Made by a program: the position numbers and the translations under genes
NCBI GenBank assembly: GCA_016708585.1
Contig: JADJFK010000007.1
Coordinates: 62,001 to 126,000 of the forward strand
DNA from: Sulfuritalea sp.
GTDB taxonomy: Bacteria > Pseudomonadota > Gammaproteobacteria > Burkholderiales > Rhodocyclaceae
Direction of reading: 5' to 3'
DNA length: 64,000 nucleotides
Notes under the pieces: generated by a model
Told to the model about the DNA's origin: nothing
The model's database searches: none
The model's input: only the letters and a program-made list of their open reading frames with translations
In this document: positions 52,764-61,110 of the stretch, piece by piece
Position numbering within the stretch: position 1 is the stretch's first letter
How the letters are laid out: each line of letters opens with the position of its first letter

Positions 52764-53437
52764 CGCGCATCCCCGTAATCGGCGAGGCGCGCCATGCGCT
52801 CGCGGATCTTGCGCACCCAGTCCGCTGCCAGGCCCGGCGCCGTCGCCATGCGTTCGAGCGCAGCCAGCGCCGGGCGGTGCTCGCGCAGGGTGCGGTTGAA
52901 GCGCGCCAGGCTGACCGCGGCCGGCGCTCGCTCGAGGTGGATCAAAGCATCGCCGGCCGCGCATTCGCCCGGCTGCAGGACGCGGAAATACCAGCCGGCG
53001 ATGCCGTGTTCGGCGACGTGGGCGGCAACGCCCTCGATGCCGCAGCGCGCATCGATCTTCCAGCAGGGCGTGCGCGGCTGGGCGATCTGCAGGCGCACCG
53101 TGCCCAGCGCGAAGACGTCGCCGATGCAGGCGGTGTCCTCGGTGATGCCGGCGGTCGACAGGTTCTCGCCGAGCCCGCCGGGAACGAGGTGGCGCGCGTC
53201 GGGAAAGGCGCGGGCCAGCGCCGCATGGTGTTCCTGCGGGAACAGGTGCACGGCCTTTTCCGGGCCGCCGTGGGCGCGCGGGTCGGCATGCTCGTCGCCG
53301 ACCAGCCCGTCGATTTCGATGCGCACCGCGGCCGCCAGCGCCTGCTTGGCGATCGCGCTGCCGCGGCTCTCGCCCGGCAGCAGGCCGACGCGGCCGGTGA
53401 ACAGGCCGCCGACGATGACGGGTGCGATCAGCTCCAT
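52760..53437 (-). CDS. MOSC domain protein (YiiM-like)
   Basis: A 225-residue protein with a MOSC beta-barrel: GLVGDEHADPRAHGGPEKAVHLF, GGLGENLSTAGITEDTACIGD and the conserved Cys in QPRTPCWKI. In YiiM this cysteine and the molybdenum cofactor support reduction of N-hydroxylated compounds. The start is ATG at 53437, overlapping the ROK gene by ten bases. Sits in a minus-strand run with ROK and MFS genes. Confidence 0.9.
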   Translation of the reverse strand: MELIAPVIVGGLFTGRVGLLPGESRGSAIAKQALAAAVRIEIDGLVGDEHADPRAHGGPEKAVHLFPQEHHAALARAFPDARHLVPGGLGENLSTAGITEDTACIGDVFALGTVRLQIAQPRTPCWKIDARCGIEGVAAHVAEHGIAGWYFRVLQPGECAAGDALIHLERAPAAVSLARFNRTLREHRPALAALERMATAPGLAADWVRKIRERMARLADYGDAR

Positions 53438-54309
53438 AGCCAGGCGGCTCCCCTCACGCCGGACGAATCGCCGTGGCGGTGCTTGAGCAGTCTTGTCGCC
53501 ACCCGATCGGAGAACACATATTCGCCCCACAGGCGCGGCACGTTTTGGTAAAGCCGGTCCATGTTTGAAAGTCCGCCGCCCAGCACGATGACATCGGGAT
53601 CGAGGATGTTGATGACTTGCGCCAGCGCGCGCGCCAGCCGCGACTCGTAGCGTTGCAGGGTGGTCTCGCATTGCGTGTCGCCGTTCGCGGCATGTCCTGC
53701 GATTTCAATTGCTTGAAAGTCGGCGCCGGCGACACGGCGATGATCGCGGGCGAGGGCGGGACCGGAAAGGTACAGCTCGATGCAGCCCTTGCGCCCGCAG
53801 TAGCAGACGTCCTTGTGGTGTTCGCCCGGCATCGGGTTGTGCCCCCACTCGCCGGCGATGGCATTGGCGCCGGTGAGCACCTTGCCGTCGATGACGATGC
53901 CGCCGCCGACGCCGGTGCCGAGGATCACGCCGAACACCGTCTGCGCGCCGGCGCCGGCACCATCGACGGCTTCAGACAACGCGAAACAGTTGGCATCGTT
54001 GGCGAGGCGCACGTCGCGCCCCAGCGCCGCTTCGAGGTCGCGCTTGAGCGGCTTGCCGATCAGGCAGGTCGAGTTGGCGTTCTTGATCAGGCCCGTGACG
54101 CGCGATTCGGCACCCGGTATGCCGACGCCCACCGTAGCGCCAGCGCCGACTCTTTTTTCAGCCGCAGCGACCAGTTCGACCACCGCTCCCAATGTCGAGG
54201 CGTAGTCACCCTGCGGCGTCGCCACGCGCTCGCGCAGCAGGACGTCGCCATCGTCGCCGAGGACGATGATCTCGATCTTGCTGCCGCCGAGGTCGACGCC
54301 GATGCGCAT
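53428..54309 (-). CDS. ROK family sugar kinase
   Basis: A 293-residue ASKHA-fold kinase. The ATP site is MRIGVDLGGSKIEIIVLGDD, the catalytic region LANDANCFALSEAVDG and GVILGTGVGGGIVIDGK, and the zinc-binding loop CYCGRKGCIELYLSGPAL. Fructokinase or N-acetylglucosamine kinase activity is likely; which cannot be told. RRVAGADFQ in the middle comes from the dispersed repeat, and VGAGATVGVG from a decayed copy (54131-54153). Confidence 0.9.
   Translation of the reverse strand: MRIGVDLGGSKIEIIVLGDDGDVLLRERVATPQGDYASTLGAVVELVAAAEKRVGAGATVGVGIPGAESRVTGLIKNANSTCLIGKPLKRDLEAALGRDVRLANDANCFALSEAVDGAGAGAQTVFGVILGTGVGGGIVIDGKVLTGANAIAGEWGHNPMPGEHHKDVCYCGRKGCIELYLSGPALARDHRRVAGADFQAIEIAGHAANGDTQCETTLQRYESRLARALAQVINILDPDVIVLGGGLSNMDRLYQNVPRLWGEYVFSDRVATRLLKHRHGDSSGVRGAAWLWS
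53716..53738 (-). repeat. Dispersed 22-bp repeat, copy 5 (minus orientation)
   Basis: AAAGTCGGCGCCGGCGACAC followed by GGC; read by the ROK gene as RVAGADF, the same peptide as in rsmB. Confidence 0.75.
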
Positions 54310-54325
54310 CAGGTCTTGTGCCGGA

Positions 54326-56419
54326 TCACTTGCCGAACAATCCCTTGAGCTTGTCCTTGGCCTTCGATTCCGTCTTGCCCGTGATGGCGCCGGTCTTTTC
54401 CTCGAGCTTGGCCTTGGCCATGTCGGCGGCCAGGTCGCCGAGTTCGGGCTTGTAGGTCAGGGCGTCGAAGGGCCCCGCGATGCGCACCGGCACGGTGAGG
54501 CCCTTCACCTTGTCGGCTTCCTTGCCGCCCTGCCCGGTGCTGGTGTTGACCAGGGTGGCCTTGGCCAGATAGTCCATGCGGCCGGCGCCGATGTCGATGT
54601 CGCCGGCGCCGGCAAGCCGCAGGAAAGGCGACTTCAGCGCCAGGTCGTCGTTGCGCGCGACGCCGTTGGCGATTTTCAGCGAGGCCGTGAGTTCGGAAAA
54701 GTCGGTCTTTTCGCCGGCCCTGGCCTTCTGTGTCGTACCTTCCGCCTTGCCTTGCAGGGTGCCCAGCCTGGCCTTGATGTCGCGCATGCTCTGCGCCAGG
54801 TTGATGCCCTTGATCGCGCCGTCCTTGAGGCTGAGCGAGGCCGTTCCCGCCAGCGCCTTCTTCATCGCGGCGACGCTGTCGCCGCGGCTGGCGACGTCGA
54901 GCGCGACGTTGCCGCGACCTTCCAGCAGGTCCTTGTCGGCGAGGTCCTTGAGCAGCGGGTTGATGCTGATCCCGTTCAGGTTCTGCTTGAGGGCGAGCTG
55001 GTTGCCGGCCGCGTTCAGCGACAGGCTGCCGCTGGCGCTGCCTTCATAGAGGTTCATGGAGAGCGGCGCCACGTCCAGCCGGCCGCCGGCGAGCCGGATC
55101 TTCGCATCCAGCTTCGCCAGTTTCAGTTTCGAGACCTGCAAGGCGCCGATGCGCAGCGCGCCATTGACGTCATGCCCCTTCAGCGCGGAAAAATCCAGCT
55201 TGTCGGCTGCGGCATCCTTGCCCGCGGGGGCCGGGCTCGCGGCAACCTTCTCCTCCGCTTTTTTGGGCGGCAGGTACTTGTCGACGTTGAGCGTGTCGAT
55301 GTCGAGGTCGAAGCCCAGCGCCAGCGGCGCAAACTTCGCCACCTTGAGTTTCAGCGCGATTTTCGATTCGTCGAAGCGGGTGCCCAGGTCGAGCGCCGCG
55401 CTCTGCTTCGCCAGGTCGGCGCGCAGGCTGCCCGACAGCGGCAGCTTGAGCTGCTTCATGGGCATTTGCGGATTGGCCAGGTCGAGGCTGCCGGCGAGCT
55501 TTTCCAGCGCGAGGGTCTGTGCCGCCATGTCGGCCGCCACCGGTGAGTCGATGCGGGCCTTCACCGCGGATTCGCCGACCTTGGCATCGAGATCCAGCGC
55601 CAGCTTGCCGATTTTCAGCGCCTTGGCGTTGCCCTCGACGCCGGACAGCACGAGCCTGGCAGCCAGGTTGCGGCCGCTGCCCGCGAGATTGGCCGCGAGG
55701 TTCACGGTTTCGCCCGAGGACTTGTCCGGCGCGATGTCGAGCCGCGGCACGTCGAGCTTCAGCTCGAAACTGTCGGCGCCGGTCTTGCCCTTCGCCGCGA
55801 GCGACAAGGCCTCGACCGCCAGCGTCTGCCGGCCGCTGTCCGCCTGCACGCGCCCGCTGCCAAGGTCGAGGTTGGACAGGGTCGTCGTCGTCCCGGCTTT
55901 TTCGTCGCGCCAGGTGAGTTGCGCATTGGCGATCCTGATGCCGGCGATGTCGATCCGTACCGGTGCCGCCGTATCGCCGGCGCCGACTTTCGGCGCGGCC
56001 TTGGCGGCACCCTCCTTGTCGCCGCCACCCGCCAGGTCGGCAATGTTGAGCGTGCCGTCCTTGCGTTTTACCAGCGTCGCCTTGAGGCCATCGACTTCGA
56101 TGCGCTGCACCTGCACCTGCTTCGACAGCAGCGGCATCACCGCCACCGCCACGCGCGCCGCATCGAGCGCCAGGAATCCTTCCTTGCCGCCGGGCTCCGA
56201 CAGCGTCAGGCGGCCGAGCTTGATGCCGACGTCGGGCCACACCGACAGCTCGAGCGGACCGGCGATATCCAGCTTGCGCTGCTTCTGCTCCATCACCACG
56301 CGCGTCAGTTCGACCTTGAGCTTCTCGCCGTCGAACAGCGCGTAGAGCGCGCCAAGCAGGACGGCGACGAGAGCCAGCAGGACGCCAAACGCCAAGCCCA
56401 GGATGCGAAGTGCCTTCAT
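54326..56419 (-). CDS. AsmA family protein
   Basis: A 697-residue envelope protein with an N-terminal membrane anchor (ILGLAFGVLLALVAVLLGAL). It then has a long beta-rich body with the AsmA N-terminal pattern GPLELSVWPDVGIKLGRLTLS and a C-terminal AsmA_2-type region. AsmA-like proteins are thought to move phospholipids between membranes. KVGAGDTAAP at about 163-172 derives from a dispersed-repeat copy in a low-complexity linker. ATG at 56419; divergent from DUF1289 with 29 bp between. Confidence 0.92.
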   Translation of the reverse strand: MKALRILGLAFGVLLALVAVLLGALYALFDGEKLKVELTRVVMEQKQRKLDIAGPLELSVWPDVGIKLGRLTLSEPGGKEGFLALDAARVAVAVMPLLSKQVQVQRIEVDGLKATLVKRKDGTLNIADLAGGGDKEGAAKAAPKVGAGDTAAPVRIDIAGIRIANAQLTWRDEKAGTTTTLSNLDLGSGRVQADSGRQTLAVEALSLAAKGKTGADSFELKLDVPRLDIAPDKSSGETVNLAANLAGSGRNLAARLVLSGVEGNAKALKIGKLALDLDAKVGESAVKARIDSPVAADMAAQTLALEKLAGSLDLANPQMPMKQLKLPLSGSLRADLAKQSAALDLGTRFDESKIALKLKVAKFAPLALGFDLDIDTLNVDKYLPPKKAEEKVAASPAPAGKDAAADKLDFSALKGHDVNGALRIGALQVSKLKLAKLDAKIRLAGGRLDVAPLSMNLYEGSASGSLSLNAAGNQLALKQNLNGISINPLLKDLADKDLLEGRGNVALDVASRGDSVAAMKKALAGTASLSLKDGAIKGINLAQSMRDIKARLGTLQGKAEGTTQKARAGEKTDFSELTASLKIANGVARNDDLALKSPFLRLAGAGDIDIGAGRMDYLAKATLVNTSTGQGGKEADKVKGLTVPVRIAGPFDALTYKPELGDLAADMAKAKLEEKTGAITGKTESKAKDKLKGLFGK
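55968..55990 (+). repeat. Dispersed 22-bp repeat, copy 6
   Basis: GCCGTATCGCCGGCGCCGAC followed by TTT; antisense to asmA and read by it as KVGAGDTA. Confidence 0.75.
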
Positions 56420-56448
56420 GCGGAATCCCCGTTGCGCAAAGGAATCCG

Positions 56449-56712
56449 ATGAAAAACGCAACCACACCGATAGCGGTCCGCTCCCCCTGCGTCAAGGTTT
56501 GCCAGATGGACCCGGTGACGCAGCTTTGCCTGGGCTGCTGCCGCACCCAGGAAGAACGCGACTGGTGGGTCGCCTATAGCGATGCCCAGCAGCGCGAAGT
56601 GCTGCAGCGCTGCGATCAGCGGCGCGAGGTCCTGACCAGCGGCAAAGGCGAGTTCGCCCCGAGCATGGGCATCGTCGAGTCGCGCCGCAAGGGTGCGCAG
56701 CCCGGATCCTGA
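56449..56712 (+). CDS. DUF1289 family protein
   Basis: An 87-residue Cys-rich protein. SPCVKVCQMDPVTQLCLGCCRT carries the family Cys pattern (C-x3-C ... C-x2-C) that may bind metal or a cluster. ERDWW and the Arg-rich helix are also typical. The ATG at 56449 is used. Convergent with the cupin gene, one base apart. Confidence 0.88.
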   Translation: MKNATTPIAVRSPCVKVCQMDPVTQLCLGCCRTQEERDWWVAYSDAQQREVLQRCDQRREVLTSGKGEFAPSMGIVESRRKGAQPGS

Positions 56713-56713
56713 A

Positions 56714-57046
56714 TCAGCCCTGCGCGTGATGCACCGCGAGCCAGACGGTCGGCGTCGCCGGGGTCGTCCATTCCACGCGATGCCGCCGCATCGCCTCGAT
56801 CAGCAGCCAGTCGCCCGCGCGCAGGCGGCGCGCTTCGCTTTCATCTTCGAAGCGCAACAGGGCTTCACCGGCCAGCAGCACGACCCATTCGGCATCGGCC
56901 TGCTGGTACCAGAAGCCCGGCGGGCTGGCCTGGCCGGTCGAAACGATGCGCTCGATGCGCAGTCCGGGCCGGTCCAGCAGGGTTTCCAGGCGCTCGGCGG
57001 CTTCCTGCGTCGCCGGCAAGTCGGCGAAGAGATTGCCTGCGCTCAC
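56714..57046 (-). CDS. Cupin domain protein
   Basis: A 110-residue single cupin. It starts with GTG at 57046 (SAGNLFADLPATQE), overlapping the upstream cupin stop by four bases. Metal-ligand positions are reduced: WVVLLAGEALLRFEDE and GDWLLIEAMRRHRVEWT keep the fold and one or two His. Members near here are annotated as phosphoribosylaminoimidazole carboxylase-like or generic cupins; the function is unknown. Confidence 0.82.
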   Translation of the reverse strand: MSAGNLFADLPATQEAAERLETLLDRPGLRIERIVSTGQASPPGFWYQQADAEWVVLLAGEALLRFEDESEARRLRAGDWLLIEAMRRHRVEWTTPATPTVWLAVHHAQG

Positions 57047-57414
57047 GCGTCCTCCAGCAGTTCGGTGTCCTCGTGCGAATAGGGCGGGCTGCAGCAGCAG
57101 AGGATGCGCAGGGGCTCTGTGCCGGTCGCCTCGATCCGGTGCGGCGTACCCGGTGCGATTGCCACCGTGTCGCCGGCGCCGACTTTGAAGCAGCGATCGC
57201 CGAGGGTCATGAGGCCGCTGCCGGCGGTGACGTGGTAGAGCTCTTCCGTCACGGCATGGCGATGCAGCTGGGTGCGCGTGCCCGGCGCCACGGTGGCCTC
57301 GGCCAGGCTTTGTGCGCGATTGCCATGCACGGCGGGATGCATCAGCTCGCGGATTTGCGAACCGTCCTTGGTGATGTAGGCGGGAATGTCGGCGTAGCGC
57401 GACTTCATGTTCAT
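57043..57414 (-). CDS. Cupin domain protein (mannose-6-phosphate isomerase-like)
   Basis: A 123-residue cupin with an intact metal site: QLHRHAVTEELYHVTAGSG followed by GDTVAIAPGTPHRIEA. Starts: ATG at 57414 forms an ATGA overlap with the amidase stop, or ATG at 57408. CFKVGAGDTVAIAPG includes the peptide of a dispersed-repeat copy; here the repeat coincides with a natural cupin GDxxxIPPG motif, so part of the match could be family sequence. Co-translated with its neighbours. Confidence 0.87.
   Translation of the reverse strand: MNMKSRYADIPAYITKDGSQIRELMHPAVHGNRAQSLAEATVAPGTRTQLHRHAVTEELYHVTAGSGLMTLGDRCFKVGAGDTVAIAPGTPHRIEATGTEPLRILCCCSPPYSHEDTELLEDA
57164..57186 (+). repeat. Dispersed 22-bp repeat, copy 7
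   Basis: ACCGTGTCGCCGGCGCCGAC followed by TTT; antisense to the cupin gene, read there as KVGAGDTV. Confidence 0.65.
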
Positions 57415-58160
57415 TCGGCGGAGGGATCGCGCAGCAGCTTCTTCTGCAGCAGGCAATGCAGCAGGGCCTGCTCGTCGGGCGCCAGTTCGGCGTCGCCCTC
57501 GCTGCCGCGGAAATGGCGGCGGAAGGCCGCGCGCGCCGCGCCCGGCGCCCTGGTGTCATAGCCCAGCGCCTGCAGCCCGAGCTGCGCGTCGAAGCCGGCC
57601 GGGGCCGCGGCCGGCGGCGTCTCGCACCAGAGGCCAAAACCCTGCTGCGCCAGCCGGCGCCAGGGGAACAGGCGGCCCGGATCGACCTTGCGCGTCGGCG
57701 CGACATCGCCGTGGGCCAGATAGTTGGCGGCAGGAATGCGATGGCGCGTGCGCAGTTCGTCGAGCAGGACCAGCAGCGCGGCGATCTGGGGCTCGGCGAA
57801 GGGCTCCTCGCCGGTGTTGTCGAGTTCGATGCCGATCGAGGCCGAGTTGAGGTCGGTGCTGCCGCCCCACCAGGACGCGCCGGCATGCCAGGCGCGGGCG
57901 GACTCGTCGACCAGCTGGAGCACCGCACCGTCGCGGCCGATCAGGTAATGGGCGCTGACGCCGCGTTGCGGGTCGGTCAGCGTCGCCAGCGCCTTGTCGA
58001 CATTGTCGTTGCTGGTCTGGTGCAGGATGACGAAATTCGGCCGGCGCTGGTCGAAGTTGGGCGAAGGCTGCCAGCGCCCGTCGCGGCTCTGGCCCGGCGG
58101 CAGCGGCGCGCAGGCGGCGGCGAGGCCCAGCAGGAGGAGTGCGAGCCCGCGCAGCCTCAT
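57411..58160 (-). CDS. N-acetylmuramoyl-L-alanine amidase lipoprotein (AmiD-like)
   Basis: A 249-residue protein with a lipoprotein signal (ALLLLGLAAAC, lipid Cys17) and an amidase_2 domain. Zinc ligands are expected from FVILHQTS, AWHAGASWWGG and YLAHGDVAPTRKVDPG. A C-terminal peptidoglycan-binding-like helical part (about 185-249) follows. AmiD removes stem peptides from murein during recycling. Start ATG at 58160. Confidence 0.9.
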   Translation of the reverse strand: MRLRGLALLLLGLAAACAPLPPGQSRDGRWQPSPNFDQRRPNFVILHQTSNDNVDKALATLTDPQRGVSAHYLIGRDGAVLQLVDESARAWHAGASWWGGSTDLNSASIGIELDNTGEEPFAEPQIAALLVLLDELRTRHRIPAANYLAHGDVAPTRKVDPGRLFPWRRLAQQGFGLWCETPPAAAPAGFDAQLGLQALGYDTRAPGAARAAFRRHFRGSEGDAELAPDEQALLHCLLQKKLLRDPSAE

Positions 58161-58173
58161 CGCGGGACAGCCG

Positions 58174-58395
58174 TCAGACGACGATCGGCTTGGTCAGTCG
58201 CGCCCGGCTTTGCGCCTCGGACTTGTTCATCTCGGAAACCATGCGGCCGTAGGCCTCGCGCGCGGCCTGGCCCTGGCGGGTGGCCTCGATGCTGCGGATG
58301 CAGCGCCAGCGCTTGCCGGCCTTGGTTTCGATCTGGCGCATCTCGGATTTCGGATGATGCTGGCGACAGTGATAGCAGAATGCGGTTTCAGCCAT
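58174..58395 (-). CDS. Small Cys-rich hypothetical protein
   Basis: A 73-residue protein. FCYHCRQHHP near the start and a later RWRCIRS give three cysteines and neighbouring histidines, perhaps a zinc knuckle. The rest is basic and helical. No family name is known to me. It precedes the amidase by 13 bp on the minus strand and could be co-transcribed. Confidence 0.65.
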   Translation of the reverse strand: MAETAFCYHCRQHHPKSEMRQIETKAGKRWRCIRSIEATRQGQAAREAYGRMVSEMNKSEAQSRARLTKPIVV

Positions 58396-58451
58396 GCTGT
58401 GGGAACTCGGACATTAGGTATGCCAATTGTAACCTTTTGCGATTTTCCTTC

Positions 58452-58558
58452 GGGGGATATGCCCCTGACTACGGCGGCAGGGGATACCGTCCCGACGTCC
58501 CGCCGGGAGAAACCCCACAAGGGGATACCGTCCCGGCGTCCCGCCGGGACATAATCCC
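58452..58558 (-). repeat. REP-like palindromic units (two clear, one partial)
   Basis: Two units (about 58519-58558 and 58480-58517) contain the stem CCCGGCG-GGA-CGCCGGG (or a close variant) flanked by ATTATGTC or TTTC and GACGGTATCCCC, in minus orientation relative to the 8.1-kb array. A divergent partial unit is at 58452-58479. They fill the gap between divergent genes and end four bases before the exonuclease ATG. Confidence 0.75.
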
Positions 58559-58561
58559 GGG

Positions 58562-59323
58562 ATGGACGCGAACCTTACCCCGCAGATTGCAGCCGATATC
58601 GAACTGCCGCCCTATCAGGGCATCGCCATCGCCGATGTGGTGCTGGTCGATTCGCCGGAGGCCGCCGCCGAAGCCTGCCGGGCGCTGGCGGGGCACGACG
58701 TGCTCGGCTTCGACACGGAGGCGAAGCCGACCTTCGCCAAGGGCGAAGTCTCGACCGGGCCGCACCTGATCCAGCTCGCCACGGAACAGCGGGTCTGGCT
58801 GTTTCCGGTGCGGCCGGGCATGGCGTACGACGAACTCAAGCCCATCCTCGAATCGCCGCGGATACTGAAGGTCGGCTTCGGCCTGGGCAGCGACCTCGCC
58901 CAGCTGCGTGCGCGCCTGGGCATCGAGGCGCAAGGCATCCTCGACCTTTCGCGCGCGCTGCCCGGCGAAAAGCCGAAGCAGGCCATGGGCGCGAAAACCG
59001 CCGTGGCCCGTTACCTGGGTCGGCGCATGCAGAAATCGAAGCACATCACCACCTCGAACTGGGCCCATCCGCGCCTGACGGAACGCCAGATGCTCTACGC
59101 CGCGGACGATGCGCAGGCGGCCTTGCGCGTGTATCGCGCGGCGCTGGCCGAGGGTCACCTGCCGCGGGCTGAACGCGGGGGGGGGGGAAAGTCAGCCGAG
59201 GCGTCGGGGCGGGTTTTCCCCCTGCGCCGCCCAGGACATCCGACGAGCGCAGGGAAAGGCCCGATGTCTGAGGGCAGCGGCTCAGCCCGCGCCGCACATG
59301 CCGCCCAACCGGGTCCGGCCTGA
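58562..59323 (+). CDS. RNase D-like 3'-5' exonuclease
   Basis: A 253-residue DnaQ-fold nuclease. The DEDD residues are in LGFDTEAKPTF (D/E), FGLGSDLAQL (D) and LTERQMLYAADDAQAALRVY (Y/D). There is no HRDC domain, so it is a short single-domain RNase D relative. The last ~50 residues follow an 11-G run (59177-59187) and are low-complexity (ERGGGGKSAEASGRV...), so the true end is probably near residue 205 and the tail may be a frameshift artefact. Confidence 0.82.
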   Translation: MDANLTPQIAADIELPPYQGIAIADVVLVDSPEAAAEACRALAGHDVLGFDTEAKPTFAKGEVSTGPHLIQLATEQRVWLFPVRPGMAYDELKPILESPRILKVGFGLGSDLAQLRARLGIEAQGILDLSRALPGEKPKQAMGAKTAVARYLGRRMQKSKHITTSNWAHPRLTERQMLYAADDAQAALRVYRAALAEGHLPRAERGGGGKSAEASGRVFPLRRPGHPTSAGKGPMSEGSGSARAAHAAQPGPA

Positions 59324-59552
59324 CAGGGGATGCCGCCCAAGGAGGCCCAGCAAGCGCTGCCCCGCCAGGAGAGGCATCATCTTCGAAGGAAAAAGGAAGG
59401 GCCCCAAACACCCCCCGGGCCGCCCGGAACCCCCCCCCGGGGTTCTTCGGGTTTTGCGGGTTGCGTTGGGGGGCGGCCGCGCCATGATCGCAAGTGTATA
59501 CGGGAGCGACGAAAAGGGTCCAGGAGCCAGTGGATGGGGTTTGGCGGCCCAT
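59324..59552. other. Gap with long C and G runs between exonuclease and xerC
   Basis: No gene is supported. The stretch holds homopolymers (runs of 6-9 Cs and Gs near 59418-59475) and a likely stem AACCCC...GGGGTT before TTCGGGTTTT. The compositional oddity may reflect poor sequence quality or inserted repeats. Confidence 0.4.
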
Positions 59553-60449
59553 TTACTTGTTCTTTGCTCTCGGATGCGCCGCGTCGTAGATCTTCGCCAG
59601 GTGCTGAAAGTCCAGATGCGTATAGATCTGCGTTGCGGCGATGCTGGCGTGGCCGAGCATTTCCTGCACCGCGCGCAGGTCGCCGGAGGACTGCAGCACA
59701 TGGCTGGCGAACGAGTGGCGCAGCATGTGCGGATGGACATGGACGCCGACGCCCTGGCGCTGCGCCCAGCGCGCGAGGCGGCTCTCGACCTGGCGCGGCG
59801 TGAGCCGGGTGCCGTTGCGGCCGAGGAACAGCGCCGCCTGCTCGCCGCGCAGCAGTTGCGGGCGCACCGCCAGCCACGCCTGCAGCGCGGCACGCGCCTT
59901 GTCGCCGACCGGCACGGTGCGGGTCTTGCGCCGCTTGCCGGTGACGGTGACTTCACCCGCCGCGAGGTCGAGGCCGCCGGGCCAGTCGAGGCTGACCAGT
60001 TCGGCCAGGCGCAGGCCCGAGGAATACAGCAGTTCGAACATCGCGGCATCGCGCAGCTGCAGAGGTTCATTGTCCGCCCCCGCTGCCGGGCGGTCGAGCA
60101 ATGCCGCGGCCTGGTCGATGCCCAGCGCCTTGGGCAGGCGCGCGCGCGCTTGGGCGGGCGCAGGCCGTCCGCCGGGTTCGCCGCGATGGCGCCGCGCCGC
60201 GCCAGCCAGGCGTAGTAGCTGCGCCAGGCCGACAGGGTGCGCGCGATCGAGCGCGGCGCCAGCGACTGGGCATGCAGCGACATCAGGCCGCGCCGCAGTT
60301 GCGGGGGCTTCAGCGCCATTGGCTCGATGTCGCCGGCCAGCGCCGTCAGGCGCGCCAGGTCGCGGCGATAGGCGTCGATGGTGTGCGGGCTGGCGCCGCG
60401 CTGCAGGGCGAGCTCGGTGAGGAAATCTCCGACCGAACTTCGTCGTCAT
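59553..60449 (-). CDS. xerC: Tyrosine recombinase XerC, interrupted by frameshifts
   Basis: The C-terminal catalytic domain in this frame is intact: Arg in SSGLRLAELVSL, HPHMLRHSFASHVL (His and Arg), LGHASIAATQIYTHLD (His and Tyr). The N-terminal core-binding domain is homologous only in another frame (MALKPPQLRRGLMSLHAQ, ARTLSAWRSYYAWLARRG), with the switch in a CGCGCGCG run near 60140-60150. A second switch is needed near 60430 to reach DFLTELALQRGASPHTIDAYRRD. Joined, the protein is about 300 residues, normal for XerC, which resolves chromosome dimers at dif. ATG at 60449 is one base after the DUF484 stop. Two indels in one housekeeping gene suggest sequence error. Confidence 0.82.
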   Translation of the reverse strand: MTTKFGRRFPHRARPAARRQPAHHRRLSPRPGAPDGAGRRHRANGAEAPATAARPDVAACPVAGAALDRAHPVGLAQLLRLAGAARRHRGEPGGRPAPAQARARLPKALGIDQAAALLDRPAAGADNEPLQLRDAAMFELLYSSGLRLAELVSLDWPGGLDLAAGEVTVTGKRRKTRTVPVGDKARAALQAWLAVRPQLLRGEQAALFLGRNGTRLTPRQVESRLARWAQRQGVGVHVHPHMLRHSFASHVLQSSGDLRAVQEMLGHASIAATQIYTHLDFQHLAKIYDAAHPRAKNK

Positions 60450-60450
60450 G

Positions 60451-61102
60451 TCAGGTGCCGACGCGCAGCAAAGCCGCCGCCGCCATCTCGCCGATGCGCT
60501 CGAGGTAGAGCGTGCCGAGTTCCGGGTAGAAGCGGTGCGGTTCCTCGCTGGCCATCACCAGCAGGCCGCAGCAGGCGCCGTCGGGCTGGCGCAGGGCGAT
60601 CTGCGTCATCGAGCGCAAATGCGCCGCCGACTCGCCGAACCAGGCCAGCGCTTCCTGGTCCGCCGACGGCGCCGCAGTAGGGCTGCTGCAGGCCGGAGGC
60701 GAAGGCCTTGATCGAATCCGGCACCGCCCCGGCGTCCTCGCCGTCGCCCCACAGGCGCAGCGTCACATGCGGCACGGCGAAGGCCCCGCCGAGGTGGGAA
60801 TACAGCGCGCGCACCACGCCGGCGCGGTCGCCGGCCGCGATCAGCGCCACGGCGAGCCCGTGCACCTTGTCGGAGATGGCGTCGTTCTCCTCGCCGAAGC
60901 CGATCAGCTCGGCCAGCTTGGCTTCGAGCGCGCGCACCTTGTCGCGCAGGCTGACCAGCTGCTTCTCGGTGATCGAGATGGCGCGGCCGCTGTGCGGATC
61001 GGCCAGGGTCACCAGGCTCAGCAGGTCGGCATACTGCTCGAAGAATTCCGGGTGGTCCTGCAGGTAGTGCGCGATGTCGTCGGGCTTGATGTCAGGGTTC
61101 AT
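60451..61102 (-). CDS. DUF484 family protein, interrupted by a frameshift
   Basis: The N-terminal part is normal: IAHYLQDHPEFFEQYADLLS and RAISITEKQLVSLRDKVRAL (DUF484, a GAF-like protein). After GLQQPYCGA (about 60675) the homologous frame switches to PSADQEALAWFGESAAHLRS, LLVMASEEPHRFYPELG and ends ...LLRVGT at 60451. One base seems to be missing. Joined it is about 218 residues. DUF484 genes normally sit between dapF and xerC, as here. Function unknown. The uncorrected frame runs to 60446. Confidence 0.83.
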
Positions 61103-61110
61103 GTCGGGTC

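Noticed and set aside
53800..53960. Further repeat copies in the ROK gene (GCCGGCGCCGGC)
   Set aside because: These are GC-rich codons of conserved Gly/Ala motifs without the GACTTT end.
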